In this document: positions 47,646-60,400 of the stretch, in pieces
Position numbering within the stretch: the first letter of the stretch is position 1
Layout of the letters: each line of letters opens with the position of its first letter
Origin: Siniperca chuatsi
Taxonomy: Eukaryota; Chordata; Actinopteri; Centrarchiformes; Sinipercidae
DNA length: 64,000 bases
NCBI RefSeq assembly: GCF_020085105.1
Contig: NC_058046.1
Coordinates: 14,367,175-14,431,174, forward strand
Reading direction: 5' to 3'
Notes under the pieces: generated by a model
Seen by the model: only the letters and a program-made list of their open reading frames with translations
Told to the model about the DNA's origin: nothing
The model's database searches: none
Program-made: the position numbers and the translations under genes

Positions 47646-48581
47646 GTGTGTCTCATTTAAGCATATAATGGCTCCCCATGTTGGCACATTTTACTTTGAA
47701 CTCTTTATTTGGTTACTTATTGTCTCTGTGATAGCACGTGTTGGCTTCTACTTGTTGATTCATGCAACATCTGCCTTTTCTGCTTCACACTGCCCACATT
47801 TTTATCCAAACACAAAGAAATTTATCTTTTTGGGCAGCTTATGAATATTTTCACTGCCATGGCAACCACAATGCCATAACATTTTGCAGACTACAACAAT
47901 TTCTTTATGGAGATACATAATGGATAATTAATACTTGCCCTAAATAGTAAGTCTTTACCCACTTTATTATGGTATTTTGTAGCTTAATGTGCATTTTAAG
48001 GTACACACAGATAAGCATTAAATGCACATACTGAGGTTTGTAAGTGTATAAACAAATGCACACTGATGTGGTTCCTTATTGTTTGAAATGATGCTGACTA
48101 GAAGGTTTAAGTGTGGACAACCGCTATTAGATTATTTAGGGAAACACCTTGTTTTATTGAACAGCTGTTTTCACAGATGCCCCCTTATTTTAGAGTCACA
48201 AGTATTATGACAAATAAGTGAAAGTTAAGTACTCGTTTTTCATATTTTGACGTACAAGCGTAATAGAGAATTACATAAAAACCTGCCATGGCGGCAGAGT
48301 GAAAACGACTTCCTCAGCTAAGTGTTATCTTAATCTTAATGGGAGGCTGTGTACAAAAGGGAGCTGCGTTTCTGACAATGTTCATCTGATATGGCTGAAA
48401 ATATCCTCACATTATTAGAGGATACTGTACGCACTCTAAAGTTGTTGTCAGTCAGTTCTAGAGCCAAAGAAGTAAATGTCAAACATTTATTTGTCCTTAA
48501 GACTTTATTATAAATAGGTTTATTATTACATTTTTTGGACTGTGAGTTCATTCATTTCACTGTACCCTTTTACAGCAGTGA
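47646..48581 (+). other. kansl3: Unresolved 3' end of kansl3
   Basis: The last clear exon ends CCCAAG|GTGTGT in phase 0. Reading through the donor gives V-C-L-I and a TAA at 47658-47660. The best downstream acceptor (CCCTTTTACAG at 48575) leads straight to CAG TGA at 48576-48581, which would end the protein one residue later. An open frame at 48620-48880 has no clear match to the mammalian C terminus. I cannot choose between these. Confidence 0.3.
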
Positions 48582-48881
48582 AAATCTCGGCTCACGGTTT
48601 CCATGTGGCGATACACCTGATGTAAGCTTGCTGCTGTGCCAGAGGCTATTGGGAGCCAGCTGATGAGACGATGAACGTACCGCCTCACATCCTCCAGAGA
48701 GCTCCCCTGTCGAGATGGCTGGAAAAGGCCAGGCAGTCGCTGTCGGCTGTGGCTGAGCCGCTGCGACGCTTAACCTCTATGTACAGATGGGTAGCACCGA
48801 CTCTACTAACACTGCAGTGGTGGTCTTCATGCTACACTCTGTGCTCTCTTCTTACACCTTTAACTTTAATTCGCAAATTCT

Positions 48882-50640
48882 GACAGCCAGATATACGACA
48901 TGTCATGTTATCCTCTAGGGAGGAAAATGATATCGTGTGAGGATAAACTGCAACCTATCTGGACTGTGATAATGCCCCTGTACAGCCTACAAAAGGACAG
49001 ACGTGCAACTCTTGATGCTGACTATACACCTACATCTCAACAAAAAAAAAAAAAAGATTTTAAAATAATCTTTAGCTTTGTATGCGTGTACATTCAGTTT
49101 AAATCCCTTTGTCATTATCTCTTTTATCACTGATAAGTATGATTAACAGGAATGTCAGCGTGTGTGTGGAGCATTTTGATGTCACAACTGGATAACTCCG
49201 TATTTGTGAGATAACTGCATTTGAATGATAGTCATGGCTTCAGTATTATTCATCACAGTAATTATGTTGACATCATTACAGTATTTCAACTTCACCGTAT
49301 GACAAATTTTCAACGCTAATTACATGTCATTATTATATTATATGCCAGTACACCTGTGCAATGCTCACTTTGAATAATAAGCACTCAAAAGGCTGCAATA
49401 CATGAACGGGACATGTCTGTCAGTATTTATGATGAACATTATTTGTTACAAATGTTTCCTCTATAACCTCATGTTCCATAGTCTGAACTACTGTGTACGG
49501 CAATATTTCCCATCTGCACTGTGTCATCACTTCGCTGTAGATGGACTTTTTGTTTGAAACTGCCACAGTTTAAAAAAAACCTAAAAACTTCTGATTTGCC
49601 TGAAGACACTCAACTGTGTTCCCTGTTTGCTAATCTAAATATTTGGTCCTGTGTGTTCAACACTTGCAGCATTTAGCAAGCTAAGAAACTCCTCTTATTC
49701 AGAATACAATGAAGGCGCTTGCTCTCATGCATGATAGTTATACTGCCGTGTTTACAGCAACAGCATAAATACAGCGCACTCATCTCAGCAGACATCCTGT
49801 CTTAAATTCCTCACATAGGCAGCAGTCAGATGAGATAAAGAGAGGAGCATGTCTCTTCTGTCTTATATAAGCTTTGTATGTAATAGGCAGAGCTGCTGGC
49901 ATAGCTTCCCATCATCAGCTGCAGTGGATATTCAAGCAATCCATCCGAGGTCGCTCCATCCAATCTCCACCACGTATTAATGGCATGAAATTAGCAACAG
50001 TGTGATAAATTGAGAAGACACTGAGGGAATACTTTAATTTATCTCCTTTCTGAATACGTTTGGTTGATATTTACTCTGAGTTAAATTAGAATGGAGCCTA
50101 AAAGTAGGACCATAAGCTTTGACTCTGATATGTACTGAATACACAGTGCAATGCGGATGCCAGTAATATACTTTACATTAGTTGTACAAGTCAGAGGAAA
50201 ATGTTATACGCAGGATTGTCCGTTAAATTAACATTAAACTAGAACTAACTGTGCATAGAATATATTTATACTCACAGGTACAGGTGAATAACAATATTAA
50301 CAATAGTCCATATACTTTACACTACGTATGTACATCTGTTTACATACAGATATTTATCTAGACAGTATTGGGAAAATGAAAAACAAATTAATCAGTAATA
50401 AAATAGATGTGATTAATTTATTAATGTTATAAATAAATGTAGGCTTTTTAAGTCCAGGTGAGCAGACTGTATATGATGCACCTGAGGCTTCACTGCCAGA
50501 CACCAACCTTGTATGTTTATTTACTTTTGACTTACAATGTCTTCGTGTAATGTTCCGTACATCGCCAACAGGGGGCGCTCTAATCACTTCAATTTGCTCG
50601 TGACTGCTTATACTGTATGTGAGTAAAGCATATTACTGAA
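48882..50640. other. Intergenic spacer between kansl3 and bmp1
   Basis: AT-rich DNA with a poly(A) run near 49041-49054. No gene or recognisable repeat is visible. Any kansl3 3' UTR would lie in its left part. Confidence 0.4.
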
Positions 50641-50654
50641 AGGTCAAGCTCAGT

Positions 50655-50800
50655 CTGTTTGTTTGTTTGTTTGTTTGTTTGTGTGTTTGTGTGCGCGCGC
50701 GTGTGGTAGCGCGAATGGGCGGCCGGAGTCGAGTGCGCACGTGTGAATTATGTGCGTGCGTAAATAGTGCCGTGCGCTCGTGTGTGTTAAAGGGGGAAAA
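50655..50800. promoter_or_regulatory. CpG-rich stretch upstream of bmp1 with a (TTTG)n run
   Basis: Seven or so TTTG units at about 50657-50690 lead into a G+C-rich, CpG-dense stretch (GTGCGCGCGCGTGTGGTAGC, GGGCGGCCGGAGTCGAGTGC). It is about 0.7 kb before the bmp1 start codon in otherwise AT-rich DNA, so it may mark the promoter (inference). Confidence 0.35.
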
Positions 50801-51389
50801 AATGAAAGCGAAAGAACGTTTTTGAGTGAAAACAAGTGTAATTAAACTGTACAAAGATACGGAAAATAATAAGGGTCGACTTTGTCATGTAGGCTAAGTA
50901 CAGTTTCATTTTAACTTTTTACTTTTATAGACAAAATCGAACGCCACGGGGGCCTTTTTTAACAAGCTCTTGCTCCAGGGAGTTAAATATGATGAAATCT
51001 TTACTTTGGTCGATTTAATATAGAATTAAGGTCTATAACTATAAACAGAGGATTGCAGAGACAGCAGAGGGTAAACTATCACCACAATTCATTATTTACA
51101 AAGAGATCATCTCTAGTGAACCAAATTTCCTCATAGGCTCTTCAAGGACCCCTGATGGACCGACTAGGGAGCAATGAAACCGCCCCAGTGGGGCTGCCAT
51201 ATCATCAAAGTTTCTCAGGCAGTAGCTACTCTGCGCTAGCCCGAAGCTCCGGCTGGAGGAGAGAAATCACTGCCCCCAGAGCCAAGAAGACACCGGAGAG
51301 AGGCTGGATTTAAAACCCGCCCTCCGGAGGGATCTCGTTTCCCCCAAACCTCCCATTTTCTCTCTCTGTCTTTCTCTCTCTCACTCACT

Positions 51390-51393
<4 letters not shown>

Positions 51394-51423
<30 letters not shown>
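51394..51423 (+). repeat. (CT)n tract in the bmp1 5' leader
   Basis: About 14 CT units lie inside a longer pyrimidine-rich stretch (51357-51490) ending just before the bmp1 ATG. The stretch is probably part of the 5' UTR or core promoter. Confidence 0.85.
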
Positions 51424-51428
<5 letters not shown>

Positions 51429-51495
51429 TCTGTCCCTCTCTCTTCCTTTACCTTTAGCCTATCCTTCGCCTTTCGCCGTTTCCCCCACCACAATA

Positions 51496-54400
51496 ATGGA
51501 TCTCACGGCGAGATGTTTGTTTCTTCTATCCTGTCTCGGCGTGATACTGGCGATCGATTTGGAGGCGATTGATCCAGGCTACTATGTGGACCCCACTGCC
51601 ACATCAGAGGCGATCGACTATAAGGATCCCTGTAAAGCTGGTGAGGTTTTTTCCCCCTTTTTTGCACTACGCTGTGTGATTTACCTTTTATGTGGAGGTA
51701 AAAACATGCCACGAATCTGTTTGTGGAGCTTGCAAAGATCGGCCAGAGAAACGCTTTTTGGAGAGATGACAGTAGTGGATGTAGTTTTTAAAAGGCTTGA
51801 GAGAACATTATGTGCATTTGTTTTGTACTGAGTGACATAGTTTCTGCAGTTTGAAACATTTGAAGCCCACAGCGAATCGCCTAGGATAACCCAGCTCGGA
51901 GAGTGGCTGCAAGGATTGTAGGAATGAAAATAAAAAGGATGAGTCTCTGAATACATTTCTCGAGACTTGAAAAGTTTTGGCTAAAGTGCTTGTTGAAAAG
52001 TTACAGCCAGCCATTTTGCGGCAAATCCACTTTTATTCTTCAAAATGTGATCATGTAGTTCTTGCAGGCTGTCCGCTGTGTATTATTAAAAGGCCTGAGC
52101 TGTTGGCCACACAAAGGAAATCTGCACATTGTTTTTTTAAGACTTCTGCTCCCTTTCTGGTTGGTTTTTGTCACTGCAGAAATAGTCTTTTTTTTCTCCA
52201 CCGGCTGTTCACACAGCCACTAAAACAAAGTGGAGGAGGGGAGAGAGGAGAGTACAGTGGAGCTTAGTAATTATGCACACAATAATTCTGTTGGCTGTTG
52301 TCTTATGGCTCAAGGTATAAATATGTCTGCTTCTTTTCTGCTGCGGTGAGACCTGCATATTTTCCCATCATTTGGCAAAAGCATATCTGACTTAATGTAA
52401 TTTGTGTGTGTGTGTGTGCCTGTACTGTGAACTCACTGTCTTGCCAAATCCCTTTGGGGGAGTTTGAGCAGATTGTGTTTTCCATCTGGTGAAAGTATTC
52501 AGGTTACAGATACAGAGAGTTGGCTTTAGTCAAAATGACCTCTAAAGTCCTGGAAGTGCTCACTGATTTGGCATTTAACAATATCTGATGTGGCACCCCA
52601 GTATAAAACACAATTCAATCCTCTGACTCTCAGCTACCTCAGCTATCTGTTTTCTTCACCTTTCCTTTGAGAAGAAGAGTGAGTTGTAGAGGGAGACGTA
52701 AATACTGTGCTTTAGGAGTGTTGTGGCTACATAAACATGACAAAGGTCAGGCTGCAGATGAACCATGTCCCATGTACAAGTCAGTGAAGATGTTGCTTCC
52801 TGTTTTTGCTTCACTGTTTAATTTGAGTCATTCAAGTGGTCATAGCAGATTGTTTTGCATCACTAGTATAGATTTACTGGACATGGACATGGTGTTCAGA
52901 TGACTCCTTAAGACCGAACAGTGAACTGACAAAAGGTCGATGATGCTGTGTTTATATTTCAAGTGATTTCTGACATTGTTTTCAAGAAATTGTCGATAGT
53001 TAACAAAAATGTCTCAGCAGGGACATTCCCACTTGATAATCCCCAGTCATGACTGTCTTGTTTGTGAGGATGTTATCATTATTAGTAATCCAGTTTTAAG
53101 TGCCGTTTGAATGGAGTGCAGTTTTGTTTATTGTTTCCTCTGGGCACGTCTGCAGACAGGTGGTTGGGAGACGGTCACAAGCACAAACTCCCACTCTCTT
53201 AACCCTCCCAGTCTCCAGCTCTTCCAACACCCACCTGCTTTTCTCCTTCCTACTAAGCAGCAAAATGTCCAAGATCTCTCAGCTCTCCCTTTTACTCCCT
53301 ACTCCTCCTCACTCAGTTTCAATACACCAGGGACAACATATTTCACTATAGTCAACTCCACGCTAGTGTCTATAACTAGTATAGACTTGATGATTCTTGG
53401 ATTATTGGATTTCTCTCTTTTTTTCCTAATTTTTCAAGCACATCACTGCACTGAGCTTTCTGTGGCCTCGAGGTCAGCATTTTTACCTCTTGCTGCTTCC
53501 GCCGAGGAAAATGCTTACGTGCCGTGTGAAGTTTCTAATGCTCCGTGAGGAGTGCATTTCATGCTTGTCCTTTGTATGGCTGTCCTTGCTTAACATTGTT
53601 CTTCTATGTCAGGAATTTTACTAATTGATTGGGGGATACATGTGTGTTGAAAGTAAATGCTTGTGAATATTGTTGTGATACTCAGCTAATTTATGATGGC
53701 TGGTCAGTTTGCTAATTGACCAAGTGGTGACCATTTCATTTAATTTCCTCAGATTATTTAAAATGCACTTGGTAATTTCTTCATTTCTTGCCACACGTGT
53801 GTGTGCCACTCTTCCCCAGTTAAGCCAAAAAAAAAAAAATCCACAAAAATGTTCACATTTACAAAGGATTAAATAACTCATCACTATACCAGACATGATA
53901 GAAATGTGCATTGATTGAAGCGAGCAGTGCAATAACACTGAAATAATGCCATCTATTTAGGAAGTTAACCAGTGGAAAATTCCTTAGTTTGCAGAACTCC
54001 AAACTTGGCAGCATCCCAGGAAGTCATTTAAGACGCTAACAACCCACTGAGATTAGATCCACTCATTTTCAAAATGAAAAATGGATGAGAACCAGTCACG
54101 CTCATTGTCTGCTCTGCTTAAATGATAATCACGAAAGCAGTGACTTTTTGACTTGTGCGTATGCATTAATTTATGAAGCAGACATCTTTGTCTACTAAAG
54201 ACTCCTGTGACAGCATCTTCTGTCCGTGCTTTCCGTTGTGCGTGTTCAAGCTTTGGATACGTGCTTTTGAGCTCCTGTGCTGCTGTGGCCTCGGCTGCAG
54301 ACAGGGCGACCTGAACACCCCCTTCTTCTCTTGTTCTCTCTTATGCAAGTGGTTTTCTCGTCTCCCTGGGCCCCCAGCTCTCTCCTCTGACTGGCTCAAA

Positions 54401-57400
54401 CACTTCACACAGACTGTAGGTCATTCACCTTGTGCCAAGGGAAAGCACGGCTGAAAGTTGGAGGGCAGGCCAGCCGCACTGTGCCACACCAGCCCAGGTG
54501 AGGTGAGTGCAGGCCATTCACGAGGGGGCTTGGTAGGTTATCCACAATCTGCCTGCTGCCTCTAAGTTGTTGTTTTTTTTGCTGTCAACAGAGACTTATG
54601 TCATTCCTCTCGCCACTCAATGTCAGGCCTTGACTGATTTGGTAATTTAAAATACAACAGCTGGATTCTATTGATAACAATGTTTCAGAGCTTTTATTTT
54701 CTTAAGTCTGGTTTTTATTCACTGAAGTGTCACTCGCTTGCTGTTAAGGGCCTCTGAAAAGCCACTGTGACCTACTACATTATGATTACTCATCAGACAG
54801 CCACTTGTGTAGCATGAGAGATTTATAATATGATGTTAAGAATTTCTGCTAAGAAGCATTAACGTGCATTTTTAACATTAAGTCGACCCAGACCAGTGGG
54901 TTGTTGTCTGTGTTTTGCCTCCTTTCACAAAATTGTAAAGTGTGGTTTTACTTGTATCTCAGGGTTTTGTTCATCTGAGTCTCTGAAAATGGCAGCTCAA
55001 AACAGATGACACTCGTTACCCAGCTCCATCCCTCAGCCCTGCTCTGGCAATGTGATGTGGCTGCCTGTTGAACTTCGTGATTGGGCCTTTAAACAACACT
55101 TAAGCAGATGCTTTTCTTTTATCATGGAATGCAGGCTGGATAGACAAGATCACACTGGGTGGTTTTTTTTTTACATTACAGGACCCCTGCCACTTCTCTC
55201 TTTGCAGGGTTCAGGTGATTAGGGAGCCGATCTATTGGCATGATCGTGCTGCATTAGTTGGAACAATGTTTGTTGTCAGAGCTAAGTAATAACTAATCTT
55301 GCATTGCATTAATACAAAGTCTGGAGCCTAAGTAACAACAAATGCTTTGGGAGAGCTCATTTAAATGGCTCAAAGGATGCCCAATTAGCCTACCATAATG
55401 AAGAGCTTAACAGTCACTTCTTCATTATTCACAGTTTGTTTTTTCTAAATAATTCATCAGTGCTACGCTGCTGTTCATCTGGAAGAATGGTTTTTCTGTT
55501 CCCTCCACCTTTGGTGAATACTTAAGGTGTTTTCTTCAGCTGCAGGTAGCTATTATTTATGGAAAGTGTTGAGGGTTGAAGATATCTTCCAGATTTAGTT
55601 CATCCACAAGCCCATTTAAGCTTTGCTTTGGATATCTGTTCTGAGAAAACCTGCTTTTCTGTCACACCAGACTGTATGAGTATGTGTTAGTCTGCTGTCT
55701 AAACCAGAAATATGAAGTCTGGATGGTCAAAGTAAGTTTTGTCAAAGGTGAAAATCCCTGCTGTGTGGCGATGAATTATTCATCTCTGTACAGAGCTCAA
55801 ATACAGTGTATCGTTGACATTAAAAAAGACAAATGGCTGGAGAGCTGATGAGTCATTACAGGGGGTTCGACTGGCAGTAGGGTATATCAGTAATCAGTGG
55901 CAGGGATGAGCTGGAAAATCCAATCTGCTAATGTGCTTGATGGAGTGTGAAATGTTAAAGGGAGGCAGCCTCTTGCTGTGTGCCCTTTGCATCTGAAGCC
56001 ACTCTCATTTTGTCAATAAGATTGAAGCTGCAGTGCGATGACAGTAACTCTGTCTTGATCTCAGCTGTGGCTGTGACTTCAGGCTTTTATTGGAAAATAA
56101 TTACTCGAATCTCAGGCTGTAGCTCGAGACTTCGCCAGGATCTCTCTTCTAATTATACCTTAGTTAACTTTTTGAAAGTGTAGATAAGCAGACTTTTTTC
56201 CCCTCTCCCGCCTTGGGCTCAAATTGCAGTGTTAGGAAATGTCAAGGTAAGCATTTGCTGAGGAAGTAACAGCTGGTGTTGTTTTTACAGAGGAGAGAGG
56301 TACCATATTTACACGACAACATGCCTGCATAATACAATTCATCATTCCTTAGTTAGGATTATGCTCTCTTTTTTTCTTCTTAGAAACAGTTTGTCTCAAT
56401 ATTCATGTTACACAGGCTTTGCTCCTTTTTTCCGTGCAGTTTTAAACACACAGTGTTTGGAGGGACACTGGTCAGCATTTGGCAGAAAGGGCTGGTACAG
56501 AATGAAACCTGAAAAGTGGTCCTTACACTGTCATCAGATGGTAATCACCTTAATGCAATACACTATTGGCCTCTATTGGAATTCAAATGCAACGTTTGTT
56601 ACCAAACACAGGCTGTGAAAGGCGGTGCCAGGGTATTGTGATGCATTCCAGGTTTACATATTGGCCAAGCCTTCTCATCCCTCATCATTAGGTCTTGTAT
56701 AGGGGAAGACTATATAAGCCCAGCGAGGAGTAAACCATGGCCTCACAGTGGAGCTGGCCTTCTAAATATAGGCTGGTGCTAGTGCCTGTTTAGGCTTAGT
56801 ATTGATGTTTGTGCAGGTTTCAGTGGCAGATGTCGTTGTCTGGTATTCACGAAAGGAGATTTATGGGAATAGTCCTGGAGTATTTGACACCGCAGAGGTC
56901 GAGGCTAGGGCATTACACGAATCAATGGGATTTATTTGATTGAGATCTCATGTGTAATCTGACAGGATACGCTGATTGATGGGGGCAGTCTGAGATGAGA
57001 AGGATTATGATGGTTTAGATTAACTAAAAAAAATCACTGACGGGGGGAGTTTGGACTTTATCACACATCAAATATGTTGAGTCCAACATTTCATCAAATG
57101 TCTCTGTCATACATTCACTTTAGTCTCATTAGTTTGTAAAATATACACACACAGATTTTCACTTAAACGCCTACCATTTGTTGTTTTCTCTGACTAAAAA
57201 GGGACATATGAACTAGAACAGCAACTAAAAACCCTACTACTATTACCTTACAATTCTACGTAGAGATTTTTTATTATAGCTGCCGCTGTTGTCATTTAGG
57301 TAATGAATAATGTTTGGAAAGAGATGAAGCACTGTACTCTATGGTGATCACTTGCCATCTGCCACATTCACTGGGTTTTAATCTACAGTACAACACATGA

Positions 57401-60400
57401 GTCTCTCTGTTTGTACTTCATATCATTACAGCGCTCTGTATCTAGATGAGTTTATCACCTTTCTTCATAGCCTGTCCTCAATCCCAGCCTAGAGTTGTGT
57501 ACAAAAGATTCCTAAAACCGTGTGTCTGTGGATAATTAAAGCCAGGAGACAAGGGGATTAATTCACAATCCCTGTGAGTCTTTCCATAAACCTGCAACAG
57601 CGTCTCCAGGACGACTGCTGTGCCCGGGGGAAATGAGTCCTAATGCCGCCGGGTCGTGCATTCGCTCACTTCAATCTCCACTGTTGTCTGAAAACAATGA
57701 CACTGCGGATTAAACGGGCTGTCTTCAGCACAGTGGTGGATGATTGGGCAGAGCGCAGCCCTCTGTGAACCTCATGGGGGTGGGAGAAAGCCTGCACCTC
57801 ATTATTTGGTCACAGCCTGCACATAACACTTCTAATATGTGCAAATTGTCACTACATGGGAAAAGAAACATCCTCCAATTGTTGTTCAATTTTCCTCAGT
57901 CAATATGGAGTGAAAAAGAGTTTCATAGAATTGTTCTGAATACTTTTTCTCAGCGCTTATGGTGTTTTATGACAGCAACTTGGAATTAATTGTTCAAGTA
58001 CTCCCTGTTCTTTTCAGCGTTCAGCCAGTTCTGGGAATCAAATAAAAAATGTGAAGATAAAAGAGAAAAATGTCCTTCTGCAGTCAGCCTATCCATCCTA
58101 TACTGCGCGACATCTGGTAGCTTCCCCTTATCAGGGGTGTTTTTGGCAGTGGCTGACAGTATGAGAGCTGATTGTGAGTAGTCTGTTTTGTGTCTCAGGG
58201 ATTTGGTTGAAGTGAATTAGTGGGGATTTTTTTGTGAGCACAAATTAGAGGATCCCTTTGACCTCTGGAATTTAAACCTGTCCTCTGTGCATGCCCTGTC
58301 TTGCCAGTAGTGGTCTACACCTTTTCTTATTGCTGTCATTAGCCTCTAATCCCAAACACAGTCATTCAGCTGTGCATGCGCTTCGACCTGCAGGGAGGAA
58401 GACTGGCCTGCATCTGCCAAAACCAACTCCAGATTGTGTCAGTGATACTCTTCTGGTGAAAAGGCATACGAGTGTTTTTTGTCTTTAGTTTCTATTTTGC
58501 TTTTCACCCCTTTCTCTCTTGTCTCAGACCTCTGTCAAATTTTATAGGAGTGCAGGAGATAAAAGACATTTCCTGTGGATGTGGATATTTTTGTTGCGGT
58601 CTAAACGATAAAAAAATAAAAACTCTACCTCAAAACTAATAACAGTTCATCTACACATGATGAAATTTTCTTGTGTATTTCACAATGAGGGTAGCTTGTA
58701 TCAGGGTGACACATTGAAGATTTACACAACCACTGTAAATCACTCCCATTAACTTTACAGTTTAGTGGTTCTCCCGGCTTCTTACCCCTCTGGGTTGGTC
58801 TTTCTTCCACCACACTAACCTCCAAACACACATCAACAAGGCTGTCATTTTCTTTCTGCTCCACATCTGCCTTCCTTATTCAGAGCTGCGGTTTGGGCAG
58901 AGGGGATATGCCTTCTTCTTCTCTTTGTTGTCCTGTTCAGACACAGATTACAGTGCCACCCCTTTGCCTTTCTCTCCCCTTCTGCTTCGCCTTCTCCTGA
59001 ATGCCCCAAAAAAAAAAAAAACTCCTGCATACATGCCGGGCCATAAATTCTAGAAACTTGCTGGTGTTAAAAGCCTGTAAAACTGAGCGCCTTGTCTCTG
59101 CGGAGAGGACTTCTAGCTTATCCTCCACAGAAATGGGGCATTTAGTAAGGAATCCCATAAAGCACATTCCTCATTGGCCTCATTAAAGACCTATTACTTG
59201 TTCAAGGTGCCCCATATTACTTAATTGAGACGGTGTCAGTGTCTCACTGTATCATATCTTATAGCTCTCACTAACTAAATGGCGCCAAAGCACACATTGT
59301 GAGTTTTTTTGTTTGATAACATCTGGACTGAACATGGCTCAATTAATCACGTAAACAGTCAGGTTTCTGAGTTCATACTCTCTCTTCATTGCATGAATCT
59401 TACGAGCCATATGCAATAAGTTGCTTACATTTCCATCCTATAATTTGGAGTCCAGACAAGGCGACCTTCCTGTTATCCAAACAGACATACTGCTGTTTCA
59501 CAATTCTATTTCTATTTCACAGCAAGGAAAGGGTAAACAGAACATAGTCAAGAAAGGAATGAAATAAATATTTTTATATGTGTGAGTTACATGCTCTAGG
59601 CCTTCCACAAGTGCTTTGACTGGGCCTCCATGCAGCCTACTCAGTCTGAGCGGCAGGAAAAGCTTGAGGCGACTGGGCGGCTCAGACTGATGCGCCATAT
59701 TGTGGAGTTGCCTTACAGTTGTCTGACATGTGCCATCTCTGTTTGTCTGTTTCAGCTGCCTTTCTGGGAGACATTGCTCTGGATGAGGAGGACCTGCGAT
59801 CTTTTAAAGTGGACAGAATAATAGATTTGGCTCAGAGAACCGTTCTGACGGTTAATCACACAGACACAGGTAACAACAACAGAACCATTGCTTCAAAGAT
59901 TTACAGCTTGAGGTGAAAGTTCTCATTAGAGCACTGAGGCATAGTGTTTTGGCTTGTCACTCTAGATAAAATTGCAACAAAACACCTGAAATAGAACATG
60001 GTTCCCACATTTAGTTTCTCATTGAGGAATAATTCTATACACCGACATTTTACTCTCTAACACTGCAACTGTCAAACCCCTCAGATCATCTCCAGCTAAG
60101 AGTCAGCAGCAGCACCTGTCGGATGGCAGCTTTGTGTTTTTCATGAGTTCTCTTTAAATGTTTATGCCTACAACTGTCATGTTATCGCTGCAAATTGCTA
60201 CACCTGTATCACAGTAATTGCTGAGCTTTGCCAGGTTAAATGTTGTTCTTAAAATGAAAAGCAGTATTTAAGCAACAGCTGTGAGTTTACAGGGACCAAT
60301 AGACTTCACAATCCTATAAAATATAGGTGAGTCCGTTTGCTGTTTTTCACTCGAGTTAATGAGCATGTTGAGGAAAGGAAACATTTTGCAGCATTAAAAA

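Noticed and set aside
50633-50854. His/Thr/Arg-rich minus-strand frames
   Set aside because: They are produced by the (TTTG)n and CpG-rich simple sequence upstream of bmp1.
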